A model generated the notes under the pieces. It was not told where the DNA came from. It was given only the letters and a program-made list of their open reading frames with translations, and made no database searches. Source: Paenibacillus radicis (ex Xue et al. 2023) (GTDB taxonomy: Bacteria; Bacillota; Bacilli; Paenibacillales; NBRC-103111). Taken from it: 64,000 nucleotides of DNA. The position numbers and the translations under genes are program-made. Shown here piece by piece: positions 26,796 to 34,732 of the stretch. Within the stretch, counting starts at the first letter, position 1; each line of letters begins with the position of its first letter. Location of the stretch: the NCBI RefSeq assembly GCF_024722015.1, contig NZ_JANQBD010000001.1:1-64000 (forward strand), written 5' to 3'.

Positions 26796-27401
26796 CTAAA
26801 GAACAGCGATGCCAAGACGCTTTAATAAATCGCTCAACAGTGACATTGGCAGTCCGACCACATTAAAATAATCTCCCTCAATCCTCTCAACAATCGTTGC
26901 TCCCAGTCCTTGTATAGCATAAGAACCCGCTTTATCCATTGGTTCTCCAGTTAGGATATACCGCTCTATTTGTTCATCAGATAAAGGCTTCATGTAAACA
27001 GATGTAACCTGGTGATCAACAAGCTGCGTTCCTGAGGACAAGTCCAGACATGCAACGCCGCTGAATACTTGATGTTCTCTGCCTTGTAAAGCATTCAGCA
27101 TTCGGGAAGCATCCTGACGATCCTTTGGCTTACCTAAAACTTGTCCGTCAAGCACAACAATGGTGTCCGATCCGATGACAACACATTCCTTGGAAAGCTC
27201 ACTCTTATACATTTCGCAAACGGCGGCGGCTTTACGACCGGACAACTGTTCGACAATTTCAGCCGGTGTCAAGCCTGGTTCCGTATCCTCATTTACATCG
27301 CTAACCCGAATTTCATATGGAAGCTGCAAAGTACGGATTAATTCCTGTCTCCGTGGTGAAGATGATGCCAGGATCAACTTTCTTTCAACAATAATCGACA
27401 T
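26796..27401 (-). CDS. maf: Maf-family nucleoside triphosphate pyrophosphatase
   Basis: Hydrolyses non-canonical or modified nucleotides (dTTP/UTP class in Firmicutes) and is linked to septum inhibition. The protein of 201 residues begins with ILASSSPRRQELI, followed by IGSDTIVVLDGQVLGKPKD with the active-site aspartate and the MDKAGSYAIQG segment. ATG 27401 has AAGGAG 7 nt upstream. Lies 58 nt before radC. Confidence 0.93.
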   Translation of the reverse strand: MSIIVERKLILASSSPRRQELIRTLQLPYEIRVSDVNEDTEPGLTPAEIVEQLSGRKAAAVCEMYKSELSKECVVIGSDTIVVLDGQVLGKPKDRQDASRMLNALQGREHQVFSGVACLDLSSGTQLVDHQVTSVYMKPLSDEQIERYILTGEPMDKAGSYAIQGLGATIVERIEGDYFNVVGLPMSLLSDLLKRLGIAVL

Positions 27402-27467
27402 ATATAGACTCCTTGTCACGAATAGTTTACATTAGAACTAGCCCATTTATGTGGGATTTGGAAAAAA

Positions 27468-27710
27468 TTATAGCTTACGATAAATCCAGAACGCTCCAAT
27501 CAGTCCAAGAATGCTAATCAAGTTTAGCTTCAACTGGAAATGCATGTCGTATTTAAGTACCAGCAGATCCGCCTTGGGATCCCAGGAAAGCTCTACCGAT
27601 TTGGTTAGAAAGGCGAGCGCAGGCACAGAAGCCAGCAATTGGCCCACTAGCGAACCTGCTACCAACCCTATAATAAGCAATAAAATGAACGTAAAAGTAT
27701 TTTTCTTCAC
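27468..27710 (-). CDS. Small DUF4321-type membrane protein
   Basis: A protein of 80 residues with two membrane helices (about 6-28 and 60-78) separated by a short loop (ELSWDPKADLLVLKYDMHFQLKLN in two halves). It resembles the DUF4321 family found next to maf in Firmicutes; no function is known. The GTG start at 27710 has AAAGGA about 11 nt upstream, which is long. It is 66 nt before maf and probably co-transcribed with it. Confidence 0.7.
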   Translation of the reverse strand: MKKNTFTFILLLIIGLVAGSLVGQLLASVPALAFLTKSVELSWDPKADLLVLKYDMHFQLKLNLISILGLIGAFWIYRKL

Positions 27711-27911
27711 GAGCTACCATTCCTTTTTCGGGAGATAAGTATGAGTCTAAATTCAATTAAGGAGGGATAATCAAGCTTATTATAGCACAACATTTACCGA
27801 ATGTTACCTGATTACACATGTACAGGAAGCCTGTAAAATAAATGTTGAATGTTAAGCTTTCTCGTGTAAATTTAAGTACAATTTGAGCTTTCCTTCGGAA
27901 CGCTCTGCTAC

Positions 27912-27944
27912 TGCTTACGAAGTAAGTTTCGTTATCACGAAACT
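27912..27944 (+). repeat. Leader hairpin motif, amidase copy
   Basis: TGCTTACGAAGTA is followed by the perfect 8-bp hairpin AGTTTCGT-TATC-ACGAAACT and then directly by the AGGAGGG site of the SLH amidase gene. Same direction as the gene. Confidence 0.75.
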
Positions 27945-27964
27945 CTCAGGAGGGACAACCGCTT

Positions 27965-29278
27965 ATGCGTCGGCCTTATGCTATCATGATGCTTATACTT
28001 ACTTGCTTACTTGCTTCTCCATCCTCGTCATGGGCTATGAAAATAGTAGTCGATGCCGGACATGGAGGATCGGATCCTGGCGCAATTGGCGTGAATGGCT
28101 TGTATGAAAAAACCGTTAATCTTGACATTTCCCTGAAGCTTAGAGATATTCTAACACAAAAAGGTTATGAAGTTGTGATGACAAGAGACGACGATACTTT
28201 CCTATCACTTAAGGAACGCGTAGAATTCACGAATGGACAGCAGGCCGATTTATTCGTATCGGTTCACGCCAATTCCTACACTCCCAAAAGCCGTGGAGCT
28301 ATGGTCCTTTATTATGACAATCGCTACCCGCAGGAAAGCTATCCAGCCAGTGATGAGATGGCAGAGCTTTCGGATGACAGCAAGCAATTCGCCCAACAAG
28401 TGCTGGACAAGTTCGTAGAATCCGTAGACGTGGAAAACCTCGGCTTGCTTCCAAGCTCCGTATATGTAGTTCGAATGGGCACAGTGCCAAGCATCCTGGT
28501 AGAGACCGCTTTTCTGTCAAACAAGCAGGATGCGGCTATGCTCGCTAACGATAAAATACGAACTCAAATGGCACAGGCAATCGGTCAAGGAATTGAAGCT
28601 TATATGCCGCCTACAGCTCAGTCCATTGTATTTCCTGACACGCGCGGACATTGGGCACGCGAAGCCATACTACGCATGAAAGAGCAGGGCATCGTGGACG
28701 GCGTCGGCAAGCAGTTTCAACCGAACCGCGAGATGACTCGAGCGGAGTGGGTGACCTTGCTGGACCGTGTATTCGACTTGTCGAAGGTCCAGCCCGCTGC
28801 AGCCGCATCCGGTAGCGGCTGCTCTACTGCAGGCTCCGGCGGGACGGTCGCCGGAGCGGTTTATACCGGGGCTTGCGCCAAGCCCGCAGCCCCTGTCTCG
28901 TTCAAGGACGCAGCGTCAGGCCATTGGGCCGCTGCGGTCTTGAACAAAGCCGTCAGCGCCGGGGTGCTGAACGGCTACGCGGACGGGACGCTGCGTCCCG
29001 ATCAGCCCGTAACACGGGCTGAGGTCGCGGCGACGTTCGCGCGGCTCGCGCTGCCGGAGGCACAAGCTGCGCCGGCAGCCAAGGAGCCGGCGTTTAAGGA
29101 TGTGCCGTCCAGCGCCTGGTCGGCCAAGGCGGTCTACAGCCTGAAGCAAGCAGGCTGGATCGACGGCATTACGGCGGACAGCTTTGCGCCGGACCGCCGA
29201 ATGACCCGTGCCGAAGCGGCCGTACTGCTTGACCGCTTCGTGCAAAGCACCAAAAAAACGCCGAACCGTCAGCCATAG
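27965..29278 (+). CDS. N-acetylmuramoyl-L-alanine amidase with three S-layer homology domains
   Basis: A secreted cell-wall hydrolase of 437 residues. The signal peptide covers about 1-24 (LILTCLLASPSSSWA). The Amidase_3 domain follows (about 25-218), with zinc ligands in DAGHGG (H33), the YEKTVN glutamate, SVHANS and the catalytic VETAF glutamate. Three SLH domains (about 222-275, 310-360, 370-425) bind pyruvylated wall polymers. The linker between SLH1 and SLH2 is Gly/Ser/Ala-rich and contains two cysteines, unusual for a secreted Firmicute linker. The 3' part is GC-rich (43 of 60 bases in 29041-29100), unlike the amidase part. AGGAGGG precedes the ATG. The gene is alone on the plus strand, in the slot where B. 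subtilis has other genes. Confidence 0.93.
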   Translation: MRRPYAIMMLILTCLLASPSSSWAMKIVVDAGHGGSDPGAIGVNGLYEKTVNLDISLKLRDILTQKGYEVVMTRDDDTFLSLKERVEFTNGQQADLFVSVHANSYTPKSRGAMVLYYDNRYPQESYPASDEMAELSDDSKQFAQQVLDKFVESVDVENLGLLPSSVYVVRMGTVPSILVETAFLSNKQDAAMLANDKIRTQMAQAIGQGIEAYMPPTAQSIVFPDTRGHWAREAILRMKEQGIVDGVGKQFQPNREMTRAEWVTLLDRVFDLSKVQPAAAASGSGCSTAGSGGTVAGAVYTGACAKPAAPVSFKDAASGHWAAAVLNKAVSAGVLNGYADGTLRPDQPVTRAEVAATFARLALPEAQAAPAAKEPAFKDVPSSAWSAKAVYSLKQAGWIDGITADSFAPDRRMTRAEAAVLLDRFVQSTKKTPNRQP

Positions 29279-29303
29279 GCTGTGCCGGTTCGGCGTTTTT
29301 TTC
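29257..29303. terminator. Terminator overlapping the amidase stop
   Basis: AACGCCGAACCG pairs with CGGTTCGGCGTT around an inner AGCC/GGCT hairpin, with seven T residues downstream on the plus strand and an A-run upstream. It overlaps the last codons of the amidase and can also serve the convergent spoIIB-like gene. Confidence 0.9.
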
Positions 29304-29379
29304 TATACAGTTCCGCTTCCATGCGGTGCATTTGATAATCCCCAAAAAATCAGCTGCCGCTTGCGAAATAGCCCGTCGG

Positions 29380-30762
29380 TTACTGCGCCGATACCAGTTT
29401 GCGAAGCTCCTTTTGCGCAAGCACATACTGCATCATCGCATTCTGCGTCTGCCACATATAGGACTGGCTTGGATTCTTTTTATACTCATCCAATGAAGCT
29501 ATGGCCGTGTTCATGGCATTGCCCATCTTTTGAACGGAAGCCCTCGCTTCATCTGCCAGTCCTTCATTCGCACCGGCAGCCAACCCCGTCCACATTTGAT
29601 GGGCGGTTTTAATTGATTGCAAAGCTGCTGCATCAAGCGCAGCCGGCTGTGCTTGAGTCAAATGTGTCAAAGTAAGCGGAGTCAGCGTCTGCAGAAGCTT
29701 ATCACCCTGAGACAAATAAACCGATAAACCCTCTGACGGCTTCGCGCTCCATTTTATTTTCGTCAGTGCAGGCAGTTCTATGCTCTTGATGATGACATCC
29801 GTTTTCTTCTGCTGGAACTGCTGCGCCAAGCCTAAAGCTTCATCACGAGTCATTGACATTCCAACATAAACCGGGAATTTATCACCCGAGTCACTGACAG
29901 CTGCGAGTCCTTTCTTTTTCAATTCCGCTTGAGCAGTATCTGCAGCTTGTGGTGTGCTGAAAACTCCGCTTTGCAGAAAGGCTATCGTTTTGCCTGGAAT
30001 ATTGACCGCCGTAACAACCGGGGACCCACTCGCGACCGGAGCCATTACCGGCGCAGCCGCTTGCCCTGTGTTCGCTGAGCTGCTCACTGGCAATTTGGTT
30101 ACAGCAGTCCCGTTAGTTTGCCCGTTAGTTTGCGTACTGGCAACTGTCGACCCTGCTGCTCCAGCAGGAGGAGATGTATTCCCTCCTTTGGGGCTCTGAG
30201 TATCCTGAGAAAACATCGATAAAACAAAAAAGCCGAAGGCGATGCCAGTAACAACTGCGCCTGCAACAGATGCAGCTACTTTAAGCCACGAAGAACCGGA
30301 AGATTGACTCACGTACACCGTTTCCTCAGGGACATACCACCGGTGATCTCTTATGGGCTCATACTCCGACTCATCATCACGTCTAACGTTTCTATTATTC
30401 TGATTATCCATATAACCGGTTTCGGGATGATACTCGACCTTTGCAGATTCACGTATCAATTTCTCCACTCTTTGTGTTTCTGTATCAAAGGAGCTTTGCC
30501 ATCCGCCAAAGTCATTCGTATATTGATTTAATGGCTGGGCGTCAATAAACGTTTCAGATCTGGAATTGTGCAGACGAGATGATGGTGGTGTCGCAACAGA
30601 TTCCATCTCTACAGAAGTTTGCTCCACGTCTACATCTTCGCTGCGAATTACTGTATATTCTTCGTTATGCAATGGAATTACCTTGGGCTGCTCTTTTACA
30701 ACGCGTCCAGAGTTTTTATGTTTTCCATTCTCAAATCGAAAGGTCATTTTGGCATTATTCAT
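29380..30762 (-). CDS. spoIIB: SpoIIB-like SPOR-domain membrane protein
   Basis: A protein of 460 residues: a long charged cytoplasmic N-terminus, one membrane helix (LKVAASVAGAVVTGIAFGFF, about 158-178), a Ser/Thr/Gly/Ala-rich linker and a SPOR domain (about 255-330, FLQSGVFSTPQAADTAQAEL), which binds denuded septal glycan. A helical C-terminal part follows. In B. subtilis, SpoIIB lies between folC and maf and localises to the sporulation septum to guide engulfment. Here the gene has the same neighbourhood (murC/folC on one side, maf/radC on the other). ATG 30762 has AGGAGAG about 9 nt upstream. The name rests on architecture and synteny more than on identity. Confidence 0.8.
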   Translation of the reverse strand: MNNAKMTFRFENGKHKNSGRVVKEQPKVIPLHNEEYTVIRSEDVDVEQTSVEMESVATPPSSRLHNSRSETFIDAQPLNQYTNDFGGWQSSFDTETQRVEKLIRESAKVEYHPETGYMDNQNNRNVRRDDESEYEPIRDHRWYVPEETVYVSQSSGSSWLKVAASVAGAVVTGIAFGFFVLSMFSQDTQSPKGGNTSPPAGAAGSTVASTQTNGQTNGTAVTKLPVSSSANTGQAAAPVMAPVASGSPVVTAVNIPGKTIAFLQSGVFSTPQAADTAQAELKKKGLAAVSDSGDKFPVYVGMSMTRDEALGLAQQFQQKKTDVIIKSIELPALTKIKWSAKPSEGLSVYLSQGDKLLQTLTPLTLTHLTQAQPAALDAAALQSIKTAHQMWTGLAAGANEGLADEARASVQKMGNAMNTAIASLDEYKKNPSQSYMWQTQNAMMQYVLAQKELRKLVSAQ

Positions 30763-30815
30763 TTCTACTTCTCTCCTCTTGTCCAATTTTCGTATTACTA
30801 GACTATGAGAGAGAC

Positions 30816-30853
30816 AAAAAAAATAGAACAACCTTAGATGATAAGGTCGTTCC
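30816..30853 (-). terminator. Terminator of the ferritin gene
   Basis: GAACGACCTTA/TAAGGTTGTTC around a 5-nt loop is followed by A and a run of T on the minus strand, directly after the ferritin stop. Confidence 0.85.
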
Positions 30854-30869
30854 ATGTATGATAGAAATG

Positions 30870-31376
30870 TTAAGGAGCTGGCGGCGTAAATACACGTTGG
30901 GAAAACTCAGCGTCAAGCATAAAAAATGCATTGCTGTCCGTGTCGATCCGCTTCAGCTTGTTGATAATGCTGTCAAACATCGCTTCTTCCTCAACCTGCT
31001 CGTCGATAAACCACTTCAAGAAATTAATTGTTGCATGCTCACGTTCATTCATTGCCAAATCCGACAGATCATAAAAACGTTGTGTAACGAGCTGCTCATG
31101 TTCGAATGCGTGTTGGAACACATCCAGCATGGATTTGTATTCATTATTCGGATTTTCCATTCCCATAATATATGCCCGTCTTCCACGGTCATTCAAAAAT
31201 TTATATATTTTCATGGCATGGAACCGTTCTTCTTCGGCTTGTACAATATAAAAATTAGCAAATCCATCCAAGCTTTCTGCTGAACAGTAAGCGGCCATTG
31301 CCAGGTATACTTGGGCGGAGTAGAACTCAAAATTTAGTTGATCATTCAGCGCTTTACTTAAAGCATCGTTTAGCAA
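30870..31376 (-). CDS. ftnA: Ferritin (Ftn type)
   Basis: An iron-storage four-helix protein of 168 residues. The ferroxidase ligands appear in LNFEFYSAQVYLAMA (E near residue 16), EEERFHAMK (E near 49 and H near 52) and HEQLVTQRFYDL / EQVEEEAMFD further on. There is no DNA-binding tail, and the pattern with two separated EE motifs fits ferritin better than Dps. I start at TTG 31376, which gives MLNDALSKALNDQLNFE as in other ferritins, with AAGGTG about 9 nt upstream. It lies next to a Fur-boxed DUF1450 gene. Confidence 0.9.
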   Translation of the reverse strand: MLNDALSKALNDQLNFEFYSAQVYLAMAAYCSAESLDGFANFYIVQAEEERFHAMKIYKFLNDRGRRAYIMGMENPNNEYKSMLDVFQHAFEHEQLVTQRFYDLSDLAMNEREHATINFLKWFIDEQVEEEAMFDSIINKLKRIDTDSNAFFMLDAEFSQRVFTPPAP

Positions 31377-31522
31377 AAGAGCACACACCTTCCGTTTATT
31401 TTCGCGTAATTCCCCAGAAGTACAGTACGGGGGACACAATTAGTATACCTAAAATTGGGGAGAGAATCCATAAAATATTCCAACTCATCCTTCAAACGTC
31501 CTTTCTGGCGAGTCGTATTCAT

Positions 31523-31747
31523 CTAGCCGATCAACTGCTTTAATTCCTTAAGAAGCTTGCCCGGTGACGATGCTTTAATAACATCCTTCTTGCCAAGCCT
31601 GACAAAGCACTCTTTAGAGCAAAGCTTGCAATTGCCCAAGCAGTCGCGCTTCTTTTGTTTGATATCAGGAAATTTTTTCTTTAATTTCTTATATACAGCT
31701 TCGGAACCCTGCTTAAAGTTTCGGCAGCAATAGTTGATCTTTTTCAT
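31523..31747 (-). CDS. Small Cys-rich DUF1450/YuzB-like protein under iron control
   Basis: A protein of 74 residues with cysteines in INYCCRN and DCLGNCKLCSKECFV, a pattern typical of the DUF1450 (YuzB) family. The spacing could hold an Fe-S cluster or metal, which is inference. It is basic and Lys-rich in the middle. A consensus-like promoter with an overlapping Fur box lies just upstream (31778-31810). GAGAGGG stands about 8 nt before the ATG. Its function is unknown. Ferritin follows 146 nt downstream on the same strand. Confidence 0.8.
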   Translation of the reverse strand: MKKINYCCRNFKQGSEAVYKKLKKKFPDIKQKKRDCLGNCKLCSKECFVRLGKKDVIKASSPGKLLKELKQLIG

Positions 31748-31777
31748 GAAGGATCCCTCTCTCCATCAGCGTTCAAT

Positions 31778-31810
31778 GAAAATGATAATCGTTATCATAA
31801 TTTATGTCAA
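31778..31810 (-). promoter_or_regulatory. Promoter with overlapping Fur box
   Basis: On the minus strand TTGACA (31810-31805), a 17-nt spacer and TATCAT (31787-31782). The 19 bases 31778-31796 match the Fur consensus GATAATGATAATCATTATC at 17 of 19 positions and cover the -10 and half the spacer, so bound Fur would block RNA polymerase. Confidence 0.85.
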
Positions 31811-31851
31811 CGGAGAAATAATATGCATTTAATCTATTTAGCATTTATGGC

Positions 31852-31904
31852 AAAAAAAATACCCCGGGCCCACACTCTAAATTCAGTGCAAGCCGGGATA
31901 TTTT
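31852..31904 (-). terminator. Terminator of the valS-folC-murC operon
   Basis: On the minus strand a stem TATCCCGG.../...CCGGGGTA with an inner CACT/AGTG pairing is followed by eight T residues, about 53 nt past the murC stop. Confidence 0.75.
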
Positions 31905-31957
31905 CATTTATGTTAGGGGATTGTTATGCTTTTATTCAATCAAGACATCAACACGAA

Positions 31958-33343
31958 TTACTTTGCTTCTGCCTGCTCCTGCAAGGCTCGTGCTAATCCG
32001 TCAGCAGCTTTCCAGATATCACCCGCTCCCATCGTCAGCACCAAATCGCCGCTGCTCACATGCTCCATCAAATATGCCTGTACTTCTTCCTTTGTAGGAA
32101 TGTACTTGACGTTAGGGTTGCTGTTCTCACGAATTAGCTCCACCAGCTTGGCAGATGTGATGCCTTCGATTTGTTTTTCACCCGCCGGTGAGTAGATATC
32201 CGTTATGATAACCTCATCCGCTTCAGAAAAAGCCCGGCTGAACTGCTCGAATAAGAAATAGGTGCGAGTATATCGCTGGGGCTGAAACACTGCCGTAATT
32301 TTTTTACCTGTCGCTTTAGCAGCGCTGATAGTCGCTACAATCTCGGTCGGATGGTGAGCGTAATCATCTATAACCAGGATGCCTTCGACTTCTCCCAGTA
32401 CTTGAAAGCGCCTTTTAGCTCCCCGGAAATCTGTAATTGCATCAGCAACCTGCTCAAATGTCAGCCCCGCCTCCATGCACGCTATCAAGGTTGCCAAAGC
32501 GTTATATACATTATGTTTGCCCGGCACTGACAGCTGGATCATCCCGAGAATGTTGCCCTGATGCTCCACCTGAAAGCTAACCTTGCGGTCGCCCAGCTCA
32601 ATGCTGCGAGCTATATAATCGGCATCGTTGTCTATGCCGTAAGTAATTACTTGGCTTGCAATATGAGGAATCATTTCGCGTAAAAAAGCATCGTCATTGC
32701 AGACAACCGCTTTGCCTTCCTCTTTGACCTGACTTAAAAATTGAGCATAAGCTTTTTTCAAATTTTCGAAGTCGCCATTATAATTTTCCAAATGATCCGC
32801 TTCGATGTTGTTGACCAAAGCAACAAGTGGGTGATATTGCAGGAAGGAGCCATCGCTTTCATCTGCTTCGGCTACAACCCAATCCCCTTTGCCGGCTTTG
32901 GCGTTGCTGCCTACATTCATGATTTCGCCACCAATAATATAGGTCGGATCTTGACTGCACTCCTCCAGAACCAAAGCAATCATGGAGGACGTTGTCGTCT
33001 TTCCATGCGCACCAGCAACTGCAATGCCTTTCTTGGCATTCATAAGGCGCGCCAACATTTGTGAACGGTGAAGAATTGGAATTTTTAATTCCTCGGCAGC
33101 TGCCATCTCCACGTTATCCTTGGATAACGCAGTCGAATAAACAACCACATCCGCGCCATTCACATGATGTGCTTCATGTCCAATAAATACTTGCGCTCCT
33201 TTGGCAGCGAGCTTTTCTGTTAACTCCTGCCGCGCTAAGTCAGACCCCGAAATTTGGTAGCCCATTTCCAGCATTACTTTGGCAATAGCACTCATACCAT
33301 ACCCGCCAATGCCGATAAAATGGATGTGCTCAGATGTATTCAC
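31958..33343 (-). CDS. murC: UDP-N-acetylmuramate-L-alanine ligase
   Basis: Adds L-alanine to UDP-MurNAc in peptidoglycan precursor synthesis. The protein has 461 residues: N-terminal Rossmann-like domain (HIHFIGIGGYGMSAIAK), ATP motif AGAHGKTTT near residue 115, EADESDGSF near 175 and the C-terminal FQPQRYTRT segment. GTG 33343 has GGTGAG 7 nt upstream and starts 7 nt after the folC stop. A longer frame upstream is the folC region. Confidence 0.95.
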   Translation of the reverse strand: MNTSEHIHFIGIGGYGMSAIAKVMLEMGYQISGSDLARQELTEKLAAKGAQVFIGHEAHHVNGADVVVYSTALSKDNVEMAAAEELKIPILHRSQMLARLMNAKKGIAVAGAHGKTTTSSMIALVLEECSQDPTYIIGGEIMNVGSNAKAGKGDWVVAEADESDGSFLQYHPLVALVNNIEADHLENYNGDFENLKKAYAQFLSQVKEEGKAVVCNDDAFLREMIPHIASQVITYGIDNDADYIARSIELGDRKVSFQVEHQGNILGMIQLSVPGKHNVYNALATLIACMEAGLTFEQVADAITDFRGAKRRFQVLGEVEGILVIDDYAHHPTEIVATISAAKATGKKITAVFQPQRYTRTYFLFEQFSRAFSEADEVIITDIYSPAGEKQIEGITSAKLVELIRENSNPNVKYIPTKEEVQAYLMEHVSSGDLVLTMGAGDIWKAADGLARALQEQAEAK

Positions 33344-33350
33344 GCCGCTC

Positions 33351-34727
33351 TCACCAGCCTTTTTCAGAATCAGTTTGATGTAGGATCCAGGAACGAACAT
33401 CCCCAATCAAATATAAGGTACCGGAAACGACAGCCAGGTCGTCTTGCCCGATTAAGCTATTCAACCGATCGAGCGCTGTCTTCCAGTCAGGTTCAACTAT
33501 CACATCCACATCGGAGCGGCCCAGCTCCTTCAAAAGTGTTTCAGCCAGATCGGCAAGACGTGACGCTTCTTCCTTTTTATGCCAATTGGGTTCAGTCAGG
33601 ATGAGTGTATCCACCAATGGTAGTATATGCCGCAAATATCCGGAATGATTCTTTGTTGAGAGCATTCCCATCATAAAATGTAGCTTGTTATAGTGGTATG
33701 TGTCCCTTAATGCCTGGGCAAGCGCCGCTCCACCTTCAGGATTGTGTGCTCCGTCTATAAGAATACGGGGACTATGGGAAACCATTTCCAGCCGTCCGGC
33801 CCATTTTGTTTCTTTCATTGCCTGCAGAAGCACCTCATCCTCGACAATCAAAGCATAGAACTGCCTCAGCAGTTCTATCGCCATTAATGCTACCGACGCG
33901 TTCGTAAGCTGATGCTTACCATTTAGCGAGATGCCCAGACCTGTCATATTCCGGTAGGGACCGAAGAAATCAAAGGTTTGGTCATTTTCCAACGAAGACA
34001 AGCTTTCAAAATGAAAATTCCGGTTCATTAAATACAGCGTGCTGTTTTTGGCTTTGGCCGTTTGCTCAATCACATCGATAACTTCCGGTTGGGTCACCGC
34101 GCTCACAACAGGTACGCCTGATTTGATAATCCCGGCTTTTTCACCTGCAACCTTTTCGAGCGTATCTCCCAAAACATCCATATGATCATGACCTACATTC
34201 GTAATAACGGTCAAAATTGGGGAAACAATGTTCGTGGAATCCAGTCTTCCCCCTAAACCCGTTTCCCAAACCACATAGTCAGGACAAGAGATTCGGGCAA
34301 AATATTCAATCGCCGCAGCCGTAGACACTTCAAACATAGTTGGCTGCCCTAGCTCGGAAGCTGCGATTTCATCAACGATCGGCTTTAGCTTATTAACTAC
34401 GCTCAGCAAATCGTCATCCGCAATATTTTGACCATTATACCGTATGCGGTCCGCATACTTCTCAATGTAGGGAGAGGTGAAAGTTCCAACACCATAACCG
34501 CTTTGCTTAAGCACTTCCGTCAAGTAGGCGCACACAGATCCCTTGCCGTTCGTACCTGCAACATGAATGAACTTCAAGCGGCGCTCCGGGTTGCCGAGCA
34601 GCTCCATCAGTTTCTCCATCCGCTTCAATCCAGGTCTTACTCCGAATTTAACGAGATTGACAATCCAATCGACCGCGTCCGCCGCGCTTTGAAAAGAGAC
34701 ATTGGACTGTTCATTGGTTCCGCTCAT
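33351..34727 (-). CDS. folC: Bifunctional folylpolyglutamate / dihydrofolate synthase
   Basis: Ligates glutamate to folates, and probably to dihydropteroate. The protein has 458 residues, with the Mur-ligase fold P-loop VAGTNGKGSVCAYL near residue 57, the omega-loop/metal segment TGLGGRLDSTN near 158, and IDGAHNPEGG at the start of the C-terminal domain. The RBS GAGAGGG overlaps the valS stop; ATG 34727 is 8 nt from it. The gene order valS-folC is as in B. subtilis. Confidence 0.95.
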   Translation of the reverse strand: MSGTNEQSNVSFQSAADAVDWIVNLVKFGVRPGLKRMEKLMELLGNPERRLKFIHVAGTNGKGSVCAYLTEVLKQSGYGVGTFTSPYIEKYADRIRYNGQNIADDDLLSVVNKLKPIVDEIAASELGQPTMFEVSTAAAIEYFARISCPDYVVWETGLGGRLDSTNIVSPILTVITNVGHDHMDVLGDTLEKVAGEKAGIIKSGVPVVSAVTQPEVIDVIEQTAKAKNSTLYLMNRNFHFESLSSLENDQTFDFFGPYRNMTGLGISLNGKHQLTNASVALMAIELLRQFYALIVEDEVLLQAMKETKWAGRLEMVSHSPRILIDGAHNPEGGAALAQALRDTYHYNKLHFMMGMLSTKNHSGYLRHILPLVDTLILTEPNWHKKEEASRLADLAETLLKELGRSDVDVIVEPDWKTALDRLNSLIGQDDLAVVSGTLYLIGDVRSWILHQTDSEKGW

Positions 34728-34732
34728 CTTAC

